The notes under the pieces are model-generated. The model made no database searches, had not been told where the DNA came from, and worked only from the letters and a program-made list of their open reading frames with translations. From Cinclus cinclus (lineage: Eukaryota; Chordata; Aves; Passeriformes; Cinclidae), in assembly GCF_963662255.1 (NCBI RefSeq), contig NC_085046.1, positions 51,103,797 to 51,167,796 on the forward strand: a DNA stretch of 64,000 nucleotides, written 5' to 3'. Numbering within the stretch: the first letter of the stretch is position 1; every line of letters begins with the position of its first letter. Below are positions 10,325 to 23,247 of this stretch, piece after piece. The position numbers were made by a program, and so were the translations under genes.

Positions 10325-13300
10325 CAGACATATTACTGGCAGCCTTGATTCACTATACTAGGGTCACTGCTGTAAGTGGAACCTTTTATATGTCAAAATA
10401 GGTGGAAAACACACTATATAATAGTGAGATTTCGCAGAGCACACTCTTAATTAACCCACCCCAAACACATTAGCATGAATGATAAGCCAATATACAGAGT
10501 CTTGCTGACTTGTCTCTGTTAGAAAGAAAAACTCATGATGTAGTCAAGTATTGCTTACATGCAATCCTTGTTTTTAAGGAATGTATACAAATTCTGCTTC
10601 CCTCAATTCAATAAAAATAAACAAGAGGTAGTTTATTTTTCCAGCACTGCAAGCTAGTTCAGATTTCTGTCTCACTCTGAGCACCATTGTACCAGCACAC
10701 CTTGAATTTTCTCCTTGTTTTTCTAGGTTTCCTGCTGGTGATTTTTTCACTTATTTGTTTCTTCCTGATAGGCAAAACTGCTGCATTGCAGCCACAGCCC
10801 CAGAAACCCATGGACCCTGTGGCTCAGTTTCTGTTCATCCCTCTCTAAAGCTCTGTGTAATGTTCCTGTCATTTCACCTATCCTACTTTGTACTAGGCTA
10901 AAATGCTTTTTATGGTGGTTGGCACACCAATTACCCTCTCAGGTATTCAAGCTCTTTCTTTGCCTAGCAGCATTTGCTGGTAGCTATCAGCCTTCCTTAG
11001 CCTGACAGGTTCATATGGAAGCTGCAATGTTTAGAGGCTGGTGACCAGGAATTTCTGACAGTGCGCTAAATACAGAAGTACCGTGTGATAGAAATCCTGC
11101 AGTAATTTCTGGAGGACTGAAAACCTTTTAAAAAAATTAGATCTATTCAGTTTTGTGTTACAGCTCCAAGAGTGGCAACTGATGGCATAAAGTGAAGAGA
11201 ATTATTTGGTTTTGACCTGTGGTGTTTCTTGGATCCTGTGGAACTTTCCCAAAGAGGGAAATTTGAAGTCTTTTTCAGGTAGACTTTGTATAGCAGCAGC
11301 TTTTGTAGAAAGTTTTTGGGGGTCAGGGATATTTTACATTAGAAGTTTTCACACTTCTCAGCATTCGATTTTCTTTTTATTCTGTTATTCCAAATGAAGT
11401 ACAGACAATCTGAAGATTCCTTACCAAGGAGATCTTTTTCTGCATCACTGCTAGAAACAGACAGAGTGATTAGTCCTGCTCTGTGTGTGCCCCTCTCTGT
11501 ATCTGGGCCAAAAGCAAAAAGAAAATTGAGAGGGGAAAAGTCACCTGAAACTAATGGGAATAGAAAAGAGGGTTTGCTCATATACCTCCAGCAGAGCTGG
11601 TGTGTTCCACATTTTACAGTTACCACTAAGAACCAGGGGATGACAGTAAGCAATCACAATTCCCTCCTAATTTTTCAGATGCACAAAGAAATAAGAAGGG
11701 ATGCAAAAAACATAGAGAAGTAAAACATAGCTAGAGGAGAAAGCAGAGCTACATTTTTGTTACTGCACCTGTCTGCTCAGTCACCTTCCACTTTTATTTT
11801 CAGCTATCGAAGCTGGGAAGCTGAAGTACAACTTTTGATGTTCAGAATCACAGGATTGAATGTCAGGGAACAGTGATACTTCTTTGGAGGCAGAAAAAAA
11901 AAGGCACAACAAAATCATAAATGAACATAAAAGTAATATGCCTTTATCAGATACTTCTTCTGGGGACACTTCTGAGAATATTTAGAAAATGCAGACAACA
12001 GCAGTGGTTGGGAGAAACCTAGAAAGCTGATCTGAATATCTGAAGAAAACCACTGTTTCAGATCCTTTATCTGCTTACTATCCTGTGACTGTCTTTGTAC
12101 TGCACAGTAGCCAAAGGATCAAGTAATTTATGACTCTATAATGAAGGCAAAGCTCAGAAATCTGCTTCATATACAGAAGTTCAGTATGTGTCAGACTAAA
12201 GTTGTATCTTTCCCTTGACAGACACAACTCCAGCTACCAAATATAAAACTACTTTTGGACTTTTTTCACCCCCTCCATGAACTGCCACATGATCACCATT
12301 AACCCAACTAGACTCAGGCTAGAAAGCCAGAGGACTCTACACCTGCTGGCAAACCTTGCACAGGAGTATGGATTCAAAGCCGCTTCTAGGAGTGTGGTCA
12401 GAGCATACCCATCATGGCACAGCACTAACATTATTCTTGGCTACATCAATTCCCTATGGCCAGGCCATAATGGAGAAAATCTAGATGGACACAAAAAATC
12501 CCTTAATTTTTCAAGTTTCAAAATATCAATGGCTGATTTTACCACATTTTAAAGCAATAAAATAAGGGCAGGTAAAAGAGATATGTTCAACATTGTCTGA
12601 CAGAAAGTATTTGCTGATGGTGTGGGTGAATAAATTGCACAGTGTGGTAGTCCAATGTTCCCACATCTTCAGCCCAAAGGTTTTGTGTGTGAAACCTACT
12701 CACACAAAGGACTCAACTACCAATTCCAGCATGGGATATTGTGTGGAAAACCTTATCACTGGGGCAGGAGGCAAATGAGGAGGCAAATGGCAGAGCTGTA
12801 CACCTAAGTCAGCAAAATAGAATGGTCACCAGGGGGCCTACATAAGCTGTGGATAAACAGAGGATGTTGATTTCTTGAGAATGATCTTCCTTAAACATCA
12901 ATCTATTTTTTTCTCTGATCAGTTGTCTATGGAGTCTGAGCAAGAGGAAGCTTAGTTTTATCCTTTGCAGATAGAAGCAGATTATTCAGAATAGTCATTT
13001 TATTAGCAAATCTTGACAAAGTGCAATAGCCCATCCCATCCAGAATACATTGCTAAATTTAGAAATAGTTAAAGCTATTATTGCCACTGATATAAGATAT
13101 CACTTGATTTCATCTGGGGGAAAAGAAACAGGAAGAAAGGGAATGTAATGGCTGCAAAACCTGACCTGTAGTTAGATAGTTCAAAGAGACTTGTTTCTTG
13201 CTGGAAAGGGTAGTGGTAATTTAATTTTGCATCCCAGACACAGAAAGCTTTGTATTAAGGTAAACTGGAGCTTGATTACTTATACACCATGATATAGATT

Positions 13301-13704
13301 GGAATTTCAGAATGAAAATATCATCTTTTATTATTCTGTTAGTCTTGCAGTTTTCCTGTAACTGGCTGCACACAGTGCTTTGCTAAATAATTTTTTATTT
13401 GCTTTTTTTTTCAAATAAACATACACAGACTTGAGAGACATAGAGTAATAAAAAATGTAAAACTACACTGTTAAGCTTTGGCTCTAAGTAACCGCTCTGT
13501 ACCAAAATAATGAAGAAAGACTTGGAGACAAGTCAGCATAGAACACATGGCAGAGGAAAGCATGCTGAGAAACATAAAAATTTGGGGGTAAACACACGTT
13601 CTAGTATTTGTAGAGATCCAGGATCTCCAGCTTATCAGAAGCATCAAATGTGTTCTGAGATTTGTGCAAAAAACAAAACAAGGAACAAATGACATTTCAT
13701 GCAA

Positions 13705-13713
<9 letters not shown>
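10325..13713. other. Non-coding stretch, no gene seen
   Basis: Unassigned DNA. Frames of 90-109 codons at 11339-11723 and 12277-12552 show no domain. The one at 12277-12552 looks protein-like in composition but matches nothing I know. No repeat signature is recognised. Confidence 0.5.

Positions 13714-13755
<42 letters not shown>
13714..13755. repeat. Poly-T run of 42
   Basis: There are 42 uninterrupted T residues, read on the minus strand as A42. Its length would fit a young poly-A tail of a minus-strand retrocopy, whose body would lie to the right from 13756. I see no AATAAA just before it on that strand and no recognisable gene body. The 160-codon minus-strand frame across it contains only poly-Lys here. 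Confidence 0.95.
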
Positions 13756-13758
<3 letters not shown>

Positions 13759-16700
13759 GGGAGGTTGAAGCTCTTTGGAACAGATTTCCTTTGAGCACTT
13801 CAGATAATATTTTGCCTGCTGCCTAAGAACAGTGTTTGGTAGGGAACAGCAGGTTTTAGGTTTCTGAAGGTTTTTTGGTTTTCTTACCTTGTACAATAAA
13901 AAGAAGGTAGATCTAAAAATTTGCCACCTCATTTTTTCTGTTGCTTCTGTCATAGCACTGTTGCACTTCAGTTTCAGGGACTTTGAAATCTTTGAAGTCT
14001 TTGGAGCTGGAGCCTGCCGTGTACAAAAGGCATGAGCTTTCCTCTACCCTAGAGGTGGCAGCTGCCAGAAAAAGGCTAATAGCTTTTTGCAAGCAAAGGA
14101 AAGCTTCTGATGCTTTCTCATCTAAGAGACTAACTGAAGCTACCACTAGCCAAGTAAGCATATGATTGTGTTCTTCTTTTTCTTTTCCCTCGGTTTTGTG
14201 GAAGAAAATCCCACAGTTTGCCAGGATCTGACTTTCCATCAGTTACTTGTGTTGCTGAGGATGAGGATCTTTCTCCATTTTCAGTGCCTTTCTTTATTCC
14301 AACATAACTGTCCCAAAAGTGGAGCCAGCAGGAGAAAATGTGTGCTTGTTGTCCAGATCCTGCAAAGCACAGTGCAGCGTAAGCTGCCAATTTGTGTAAT
14401 TTTGCAGGAAAATGCACTGAAAACAACAAGGCAGGCACATGTTCTGCCTGTAGACCCTCACTGCAGGGTGATTCCTCACAGCTGGAAGGAAGGAACTTCT
14501 TGCACAACCATTGTCTCAGTGAGTGCAAATTCACAGTCCATAACCACTCTCCTATTAATTTTAGTAAGCCAGCAAATTTTTTCAATACAAATTAAGATCT
14601 AAATGCATTAAACTCTAATCATGGGAGTGCTGGACCTGGTTTTCAGCAGAGTACTCTTACTTTTTACATTTGCTGGTACAGAACAGAAAAAGCATGACAA
14701 AGCAAGCGTGTGATGCATCTCACTTGTGTCGTTCATCTGCCTTCTTCTACCTTGTGTGCTTTCAGTGTCAAGTCATGTGCAAATTTTTTACTGCTTTTAT
14801 GTTATATTATGACCGTTTTTCTTCTTTGACATGCTGCTTGAACAGCAGATCTCTACACAGCCCAGCCTGTGATTAACTGACATGAGGTGGGTTCTCATTC
14901 AGTCTCACCTAAATCTCAGCCCACTTTGTCCCACTGCTTTCTTAAGGAAGAGTGCTTCCCTTTAGCTTGCCTGTATGAATGGTTGCAAAACAATATATCC
15001 AGCTTGTGAACTCAGAATTGAAAGAGAAGACTCTTAAAGGTTTCATTCTATAGCTGCAATAATACCGAAGCCATACCACAGTTATTGCACATCTCAGTAT
15101 TTTAACATAATCAAGGCCTTTCTGCTGGGTGTGTTATAAAACTACCCAAAGATATTACAGCAATAGTTGTCTACTGCTGATTCTTAATTGCTGAGGGTAA
15201 ATGCTTCTCTTCAGGAAAGGACTTCAAACCAAAACATTTTTATTTCCTCCAGGCATCTTGCTGCACCTAAGAGCCATTCACAGTCTGGGAATGTTCTTTT
15301 TTTGGAAACAAAATTTAACACTACCTTTGGGCTACATACCTGAAGAATTTTCTTCTACTTAAAAGCACCTGTGCTCCCCTTCCTTAATTTTATTTGCTCT
15401 CTCCAACTGAGACCACTTCTCATGTTCAGTCATTCAGCAACTGAAATTAGTTCTGGTAAGAACAGAATTCCTTTTCTTGATTCTTTTTGTTTGTCTGTTA
15501 TTTTGGGTTTTTTTGTTTTGTTTCATTTGGGCTCTGTCAGACTTTTGAGCAATCTATGGGTAAAAATAAAAAGGGCTTTCTTAATTTGTCAAGAGTCAGA
15601 GGATGTACTTTGGCTAGTAACAGGACAACTTCACCTCTTGCATTAAAAGACAAAATTTTCTTTTTTTAAAAATGCCATTTAAAAAGAAGGAAAATTATTT
15701 AATTATTACTACATGTTTCTTTTTCTTTGAGATGAAAAATATATTTATAGAAAACAGAATTCAAGTCTCAACGAACTGGCGCTTGTGTGAGAGCCTCCAT
15801 GTCTATACAGGGTATGTGTTGCTTGTGCAAATTTATATTTATCTATTCAAAACCATATCTAAACCAATTCTGTGAACAACTTGCAGAAGGTTCCAGGCTT
15901 CCAGTTCTACTGACTTTTAACTATATTCCTTTCCCTGATTATTTAAATCCCCAATGATGGAAAGTAGTAATAACACTGTTGTAAACTATGTAAAATAATA
16001 ACAAGAAAGACTGGAACAATCTGTCTAATCAGGAGAGGAGTGATTATTAATAGTATTGATATATTAATTTTTCTTTTTTTATATAACTTTTTTATGTATT
16101 CACTATAAGCCTTAGAGGAACTGCTGCAGACATTAGGCGCGCAAGTACCATTGACAGGGATTCATGCATGGTTTCTCTTTTCTTCCCCCCCCCCCCAAAA
16201 AAAATCTACAGTAGGAACCATGCTGTGCCCTTGTTTCTCACAGTAAACAAGTGTATTGCATTTCCATCTAGAGAAGATGAGGGATGTCTTATCTCTCACA
16301 ATGCATCAAATCCATCAATTTCTTTTATAATTTTATTTCCTCTTGACTATGTTTTCTTTATTTTCTCACCTGTTTATCAATATTTTGTCCTTATCTGGTT
16401 TCATGAGTTCCCTCACATCAATAGTCACTGATACTTTTACTAATCCAGCAAAGTTTTGTGCTTCTATTTTTGCTGCTTTTTGTCTTACAGGTCATGAATA
16501 CATCTTCCGTTGCTTTCTGAAATTTTCATTCCTTTATCCACTTTTATGGCTACCACATATATTTTCTCACTTCATCACCAGACTTCCTTCTTTAAATTAT
16601 CTTACTGCTTGTTCTGTATCCTTGTCTGTACACTCTAGCTTTGTGCCCATCTTTGTACTAGAGCTCAATTATCTGCAGCTCTGATTTGGTTATATTACAC

Positions 16701-18544
16701 ATCTCATGTCTGCCTACTTCATCTTGTGTTCTCACTTTATCTTTTTTTTATTGAAACTTCATATCTGAAGCTTCTTTTAGCCATAATTTCTGACTCCAGC
16801 TCATCAAATTTATGCTTTGAATGAACAGAACTAGTATAGGTCATTTGGATTAGGTTGATGGAATATTTTTTTTTTCAGTTTAGTGGGGTTTAGGTGAGGG
16901 GTTTTTGGTTCTTTTAGGATTATATTGTTTTTTTGATTAATTGTTTCACAAGCCTTTCAAGTTCTGTTTTCTCTTCTCCTGTAAGGAAGTTTTGGTTTTT
17001 TTTAATAGGTCAGCTGCACATAGGGATAATAATAGCGATAGGAAGTAATGTTAATCCATTAAAATAAAGATCACATACAGCAAATGTCTATCACATCTAG
17101 TCCTTAATTTCAAGTCATTTTCAAACTAGGAACTACAAATAAAACAGCAGGCAGTGAAAACGGCTGTGAAGGGAACTGTGGAACAAAGCCAAGCCCACCA
17201 TAGTAGAAACACTGCTGCAGGAATATTGATAGATGCCATTGGCAGAGATTTAAAAAAAAAAACATTCCCTTTCCCCTACAAGCCAGCAAAAATGAAGGCA
17301 ATATGTTCTGTTTTTTGAAAATTTTCTAAAAATAAAGGAGAGAATAATAAACCTAGGAATTTTAAGCAGCAGCTGCTTCTCTCAAAGCTAACTGCAATGA
17401 ACTGAGGGCTTTACAGACCAAGGACGTTTTGAATGCAGGTGATGCTGGAGGTGGGGAGCATCCAGAAATGAAACAAGATAATCATCTTTGGGGGACACAG
17501 GGAACAAGACTCCTTGAACCATAAAGTTTGACTGAGCAGCAGATGTAGGTTTAGCTGAGATGCTGAGCTGCCTGCTGTTTGTTTATCCTACTCTTTTCAA
17601 GGAACCTGCACTTTGTGCTTATTTTCTGTAAATAAACAAGATTACACCAAATGATATACCTGGCTTCTATTTTTCATCTTAAGAGGAATGACTTGCCAGG
17701 ATGTATTGGCTAACTGCTTCAGCAAAGTGGGTAATAGTATAAATTTGTAGTGTAAATTTAGAGGAGGTGACAAAGTTGATTTGAAAAATAGAATACAGTA
17801 GATGACACCCACAAATCAGTGCTCTGCATTCACACAGCTTTTAAAACTAGCCTGTCTCTAGTTAGCCATTTAATATTTTTCAACAATAAAAAATTTATTT
17901 TTAAAAAAAGGTCTAGAGCCCCACTTCCTATCTTAATGAAATTGTAAATAGAAGAATACTGTTCCTGTAGAACAAAAGGGGCGATTTTCAAATAAGCATA
18001 TGAAAAAATATTCATGGGGCTTTGAACTAATGCGATTTAAAGTTGCCTGAAAATACTGTAACATTTGTCTTGTACTTTTCACGTGTCCAAACATTTAATA
18101 CGTCAAGCTTTGAGTGAGGATAAAAAGGGTGAACATATATTTTAGGAGTTGCTCTTCTATGATAAGCAGTATGAACAAAAATCTCAGGATACGCAGATAA
18201 TGTTTTGCCCTGCTAACTATTGTTTGTTGGTTTTAATTTTTTTTTAATTAAAAAAATCACATATCTATAATGTTTCAGCTCCTTTCATTTAAAGTAGGAA
18301 AATAATTCCTTTTAAATTCTTTAAAATCCCAGATTTTCTGTGGTTTGCAATACTGTACTAGACATTTACTGCTGGAAGCAATTAACAACAATTGAAGAAG
18401 GTGCTTCATTCTGACAAGAAATGAATGAGTTGCCACCTATGCTTCTCATTAAAAAACTTGTCTGAAAAGCCACAGTTGAAAGTATTTTGCAGCGTTTTGT
18501 CAGCTACCTTTTGTTGTTTTGCTGTACCTTTTGTGGTCCTTGAC
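13756..18544. other. Non-coding stretch, no gene seen
   Basis: Unassigned, with a T-rich section at about 15480-16980. Frames up to 151 codons (14130-14585 minus, 14162-14602 plus) overlap on opposite strands, contain Cys/Ser-rich low-information sequence and have no recognised domain. A C12A7 run at 16185-16203 is listed separately. Confidence 0.5.
16185..16203. repeat. C12A7 homopolymer pair
   Basis: Twelve C residues are followed directly by seven A residues. It is a slippage-prone simple repeat, and its length in the assembly may be unreliable. Confidence 0.9.
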
Positions 18545-19061
18545 AGGCTTCAGAGGTAGGCTCATGCAAACCTCATGAAGTTGAACAAGGTCAGTGGAAG
18601 GTCTGCACCAGCACAAACACAGGCTGGCTGGTGAATGGTTAGTGCCGTGAAGATGCTCAGAGAGCTGCAGCACCTCTCTTATGAGCACAGGCTGAGAGAT
18701 CTGGGACTGTTTCTGCCTGGGGAAGAGAAGGCTCCAGAGAGACCTTAGAGCAGCCTTGCAGCACCTTATGGAAGTTACAAGAGAGCTGGGGATGGAGAGT
18801 TTTACAAGGGCATACAGTGATAGCACAAGGAAGAATAGCTTGAAACTGAGAGGGGAAAGATTTAGATTGGATACTAGGAAGAAATTCTTCACTATGAGGG
18901 TGGTGAGGCAGTGGAACAGGTTGCCCAGAGAGGTTGTGGGTGCCCCATCCCTGAAAGGGTTCAAGGCCAGGCTGAAAGGCAGGTGGCAGTGAGGTTAGAA
19001 CAAGATAATCTTTAGGGGCACATCCAACCCATGCCATTCTATGATTTATTCTATGATTCTC
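18545..19061 (+). mobile_element. CR1 LINE 3' end with ORF2 C-terminus
   Basis: This is the best-preserved CR1 copy in the window. Frame 18756-18992 still encodes the typical end of the CR1 polyprotein, including RKKFFTMRVVRQWNRLP and then a GAPSLKGF block. Downstream comes the 3' UTR ('agataatcttta') and octamer tail 'attctatgatttattctatg' at 19037-19056. The left part (18545-18640) matches the CR1 'caacctcatgaag...aacaagg' segment, but a stretch that normally separates it from the 'gagctgcagcacctctc' block seems missing, so an internal deletion near 18640 is inferred. It is 5'-truncated and not active. Confidence 0.92.
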
Positions 19062-19344
19062 TGGTCAAGAAACCTACAAGTGACCTGGTCTCAGAGCACT
19101 AAGATTCTACCCTTGAAGTTTTTTCTCTCCTTTGTAGGAGATGTTAAGAGCTCATTTTTTTCCCTTTGCTACTTGCTCTGTGGCATGTAAGCTGAACAGA
19201 TTCTGTCATAGCTGTGTTGGACACAGTTCCTAATACTTTGACTAATCAAAGCAACTTCACACTGTCATGCAATACCTGTTGCTGATAAATGCTATTTCAC
19301 AATTTTTAAAAGGAAAAAAGATGCCTCATGTCCCTGACATCATG
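19062..19344. other. Short non-coding stretch
   Basis: Nothing is recognised between the CR1 tail and the TGTA repeat. Confidence 0.5.
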
Positions 19345-19387
19345 TGTATGTATGTATGTATGTATATACATACATATGTGCATGTAT
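19345..19387. repeat. (TGTA)n microsatellite with palindromic core
   Basis: TGTA units switch to their complement TACA, making 19355-19376 a perfect 22-bp palindrome centred on tata. Such a sequence can form a hairpin or cruciform. No function is implied. Confidence 0.9.
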
Positions 19388-20996
19388 AAAGACCAGATTT
19401 CTTTTCAGAGCCTCATTCCAGTGCAGCCAGTTCACACATTTTAGCATGTGAAAAATATAAAGTCATACTAATTTTAACTTGTTATTAAAAGTCACAAATA
19501 TAATTTCAAGACTTGGAGTTTTGCATGTAGCTGTGATAGAGACATAACTGGTTAAAGCATATAAGTTTCTACATAGCAAACAGCAGTAGGTTAATAATAG
19601 ATTCATCTGATGCTGAATAACCTTCTTGAAAACAGAATATCCTAAGACACTGTACACTGTGCCTGTGAGTGTCAGGTAAAGGCTATTTTTAAGTTTGTAA
19701 AAATGTTTGCCCTATTGAGATGGATTTAATCATTCAGAGCTGATTGGATTAAGCAGCTATTTACTTAGAATAAAACACAGAACCAAAATATTGTTCAAGT
19801 CAAGAAGGAACGAATGCTTCTTTTACTTTTTATGTTGTAGGATGAGTTGTAAAGACCCCAGAAAAGCAATGTGTATTAATAAATATAAAACATTTCAATA
19901 AACAATTTTACTGTTGAAGGTGCTTGTTGTTTTCCATTGTTTACTCCCTCCAGAATTTCTCTGTGGCTGAAAATTCAGACGTGAGTGTTTACACTGAGGA
20001 TGAATGAGATGCCCACATCCCTTGCAGACCCAGAGAATCAGCCTGTTCCACATGTTGGTCCTTAGCACTGTTTGCCTTTCTCAACAGTGTCCCTAAAAGA
20101 ACCCATTTGTTCCTGCACAGCTTTGCTGAGTGCTACTCACCCTCCAGCTCAGGGACCCAGTCTCCCTTTGTCTGCTGGGGGTTTCCCTTCCAATTTCTGA
20201 CAACCACCTACAGGCCTGTCAGATGCTGGTGACAACATACTTCACTGCAAGGAAGAGGCAGCACAGATCTTTGTCATCTCTGTTTGTAAATTCCCCAGGG
20301 AAGGTGGCAACAGGGAGACAGGGAATGAGAGATGTCTGTGTTGACATGTCTGGGTGAGAGACAGCAAATGTTGTGGTTTCTGCAAAAATAAGGCAACTGT
20401 TCCTCCATTTTATTTCAGAATTTATGTTAATTTGGCTGTAGCTTGAACTCAGTCTTCAAGTTACTTTTCTAAGAACTATGTGGGTCTTAGTATCTTTTAA
20501 AAATATTTCTTAACTATTGTATATTTTTATCTTCAAAAAAAAAGTCAAATATGCAATTTTTAGTTGTTCTGGATCATTAGACAAATCGCCATTTCTTTTC
20601 TTATCCTACAGCTTGAGATTCTAGCATCTTCTGTGGCTCATTTCTTGGATTAAATGTATGGGTTTAAATGGTAAGAAAAATGATAAATTTCTCAGGAAAT
20701 CTTAAGATTTGCTGTACACTTATCCAGAAGCTAAACAATTTTTCTTCTTTACAGATGACAATCCTCATCAATCTTTTGCAGATAGACAAATGAAAATATA
20801 AGTTGTGATCCATGCATAGTATTATAGCCACAGGTTTCTGGTAAAAAAATTTGTAAGTTCAGCTAGCTGAAACTTTGTGGCTTCTTCACTAATAGAAGCT
20901 TTCTCTCTGTTCCACCTGTGGTGCTAGCAAGCCCAAAGGCTAGGAGCTAGCATCTGAGTTTGTTTCTCTCACTTCTTTTGAAAAGAGGGTGGTAAA

Positions 20997-20998
<2 letters not shown>
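19388..20998. other. Non-coding stretch, no gene seen
   Basis: Unassigned DNA. Frames are at most 75 codons without a domain. A GC-richer patch lies at about 19980-20350 and is unassigned. Confidence 0.55.

Positions 20999-21046
<48 letters not shown>
20999..21046. repeat. (AT)24 microsatellite
   Basis: Forty-eight bases of perfect AT dinucleotide. It is self-complementary and probably length-polymorphic. The Ile-Tyr run in the overlapping 62-codon frame is only this repeat. Confidence 0.97.
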
Positions 21047-21050
<4 letters not shown>

Positions 21051-21950
21051 CATTGTGGTCACAAGGGCTGTCAAAAACCACAAGAGTCATACAGAAATAA
21101 GCAACACCTGCTTCAGCCAGCCTCATGCCATATTAAGAATCCCCTTTTTCCTGCTCAGAAGTGGCAGACAATCTTGACCCTTAGTTTCTGTATGTCACCT
21201 CTCATACATTTTAAAATTCGTTATAATCTTGGATACACTTTTCAAAACCACTAATGGCTACTGTGCTATTATCAAGGTTTGCATTTCCCAACAGACACTC
21301 TGAAGTGAAGGCTTTTCTGCACAGCTGAAAGTTCACCATCTCTTTTGCAAAAGGTGTTAGGGTTCTGTTGTTCCTTCTTTCTCTTTCTGTCTCAGTGTTT
21401 TTTTTCCCCTCTCTCCTTTCCACATGCCCTCCAGCTGCAACTGCTGTATCCTGGGGCCTGATTTCATTTTGTAATGATTATTTTAGAACCTCTGTGATCC
21501 CTAGTTTCCAGTTCTGCAGAGAAAGTTTTCTCTGTCTTATTTTTTATTTACCCACTCATCTGAAATCCTAGAGTAAAAGATGTGGAATAATGCATCATTC
21601 AGATAGAAATTGTTCATGTTCCCCCATTGCACACTGTTACCAAAATATTGTCTATTTTATTAACAATGCATTTAATTCCAGTAGATATTACTGAACAAAA
21701 ATGTCTGCAGTAATGGACCTAATAACCTATTTATTGTCCTTTAACTTAGCACTTGTATTTGAATGACAGTAGACCCATATTTTAATGTCCCTTACCACAC
21801 ACTTTTATACTCCTGCAAATATTTGCACTGTGCTATAAAATGTAGTTGATACCAGATTTCTCTCTTCTTTATAGTTTAAAAAACTTAGAAAAAGAGTCCA
21901 AGTAGATTTGGATTTTGTTTTAAAAAGTCCATCTACAGTGTGTAGATACA
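21047..21950. other. Non-coding stretch, no gene seen
   Basis: Unassigned DNA between two microsatellites. No repeat family or domain is recognised. Confidence 0.55.
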
Positions 21951-22024
21951 TTTATTTTTATTTTTATTTTTATTTTTATTTTTATTTTTATTTTTATTTT
22001 TATTTTTATTTTTATTTTTATTTA
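21951..22024. repeat. (TTTTTA)n hexamer array, about 12 copies
   Basis: An essentially perfect hexanucleotide array of TTTTTA covers about 74 bases. It translates as alternating Phe-Tyr on the plus strand and Asn-Lys on the minus strand, which explains the 66- and 111-codon frames that cross it. Confidence 0.97.
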
Positions 22025-22902
22025 TGTGTGTGTAAATTTGGCTTGATTGTTTCATCTTCACTGAAGTCAATGAAGCCAGTTTGGTATACAGAAGCCAGCT
22101 GTGTATAAGAGAGTGTGGGTATGTGCATTTGCTCTGTGAACTGCAAAATAGCCTATTGGGACTGATATAAAATAGAAAAAACTGATATAATTTGAAACAA
22201 TGCCTTCCATGGTGAAGGAGCAAAGCAATCAAATTATTAAAATAGCTGGAATAAAGCTTATTCCACAAAGTAGCTTATATGTCAAAAATATGTGATCAAT
22301 TAGAGAATAGTTTACGTGCTTTATATTATAACTGTACACTGAGAGATAGGCAAATCTCATTTCAGAGACTGTTTCTAGCCCAAACTGTTCATAATCTATG
22401 GTTTTAAGGTAAGCATATGAAATTAAAAAAAACTAGCATTGACAAAAATGCCACAGCGCAAGGTCAGAGCAGGCACTCATATTGTCAGAAAGTGCCTTTG
22501 TTAACAGATATTACAAATGCAACTGCCCCTCTTAGCTCTTTAAGGCTCCTGTGGCCTCTGATTCTCATTATCTCCACCTACTCTTAGCCTCACTGGTTAT
22601 CGAAGCATCTTCTCTGACTTCCTTTACTAGCACTTTGTATGATGAAACAATGTTCAAGTGCACGTTCTATATTTACCTCCTCTTTTTATTTGTTGGTTTT
22701 CTTTGCCTTCTGCATTTAGGGGAGTGTCTTGAAAACCAGTCTCTGGGGAATGGTCCTAGGCTCCCTGGGCAGCTGATTTTATTAAATGATTTTGCTACTT
22801 TTAGACAAGAAGTGTGGGTTTTTTGTTCTCATTTCCAAATTGCTCATGGGAGTACAAGGAAGAAGGTAATAATTATTTTTTATTTTCTTTTTTATGTACC
22901 TA
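22025..22902. other. Non-coding stretch, no gene seen
   Basis: Unassigned DNA. The 161-codon plus-strand frame 22551-23036 runs from here into the minisatellite. It has a hydrophobic stretch near its residue 45 but no recognised domain, and I treat it as chance. Confidence 0.5.
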
Positions 22903-22957
22903 TGTACTATGAGTACCAATGTAGTACCTATGAGTACCAGTGTAGTACCTATGAGTA
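22903..22957. repeat. 21-bp minisatellite, about 2.6 copies
   Basis: The unit gtagtacctatgagtaccagt is present in full at 22921-22941, with a partial copy before it and one after it. The 21-bp period keeps reading frame, which gives the repeated heptad YEYQCST in the overlapping frame. It is a small local tandem repeat. Confidence 0.9.
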
Positions 22958-23154
22958 TATTGGTGATGGTTGTTATCATCTGAGGAGGCTGATGGGGAAA
23001 TCAAGAGGTGGATGTTTCCAAGCTATTTCCTCTTAATATATCCATAATATGTACATTCAATTGGTTGACAGCCTTTTAGTTGTGCGGCAACCAGCCCAGC
23101 AGTGGAATCTTGGCATCTCTGGTGAATGGCCATATTGAATACCACATGTATTGC
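22958..23154. other. Short non-coding stretch
   Basis: Nothing is recognised. It may include the diverged upstream part of the CR1 fragment that follows. Confidence 0.4.
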
Positions 23155-23247
23155 ATCCACTAGGATGGATGTGGATTGTACTTCATGATGAACAGTGGGA
23201 CTCCATGGTCTTAAAGGTCTTTTCCAGCCTTAAGGATTCTATGTAAG
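23155..23247 (+). mobile_element. CR1 LINE 3' tail fragment
   Basis: The segment 'ggactccatggtcttaaagg' followed by 'tcttttccagcc' and 'attctatg' is the standard 3' end of an avian CR1. Only about 90 bases are recognisable, and the copy is strongly 5'-truncated. Confidence 0.75.

Noticed and set aside
11840..11870. Reverse CR1 tail at 'cagaatcacaggattgaatg'
   Set aside because: Only the octamer-like start resembles CR1, and the following sequence does not continue in CR1 order.
13471..13953. 160-codon minus-strand frame with a poly-Lys tract
   Set aside because: The Lys run is the T42 homopolymer read in reverse, and the rest has no recognised domain.
14130..14602. Opposed 151- and 146-codon frames
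   Set aside because: They overlap on opposite strands, with no domain, no codon-usage signal visible by eye and no conservation evidence.
21908..22268. Phe-Tyr and Asn-Lys repeat proteins
   Set aside because: These are translations of the TTTTTA microsatellite.
22903..22957. CRISPR-like short repeat array
   Set aside because: The units are directly adjacent without spacers, there are fewer than three copies and the context is a bird genome. It is a minisatellite.
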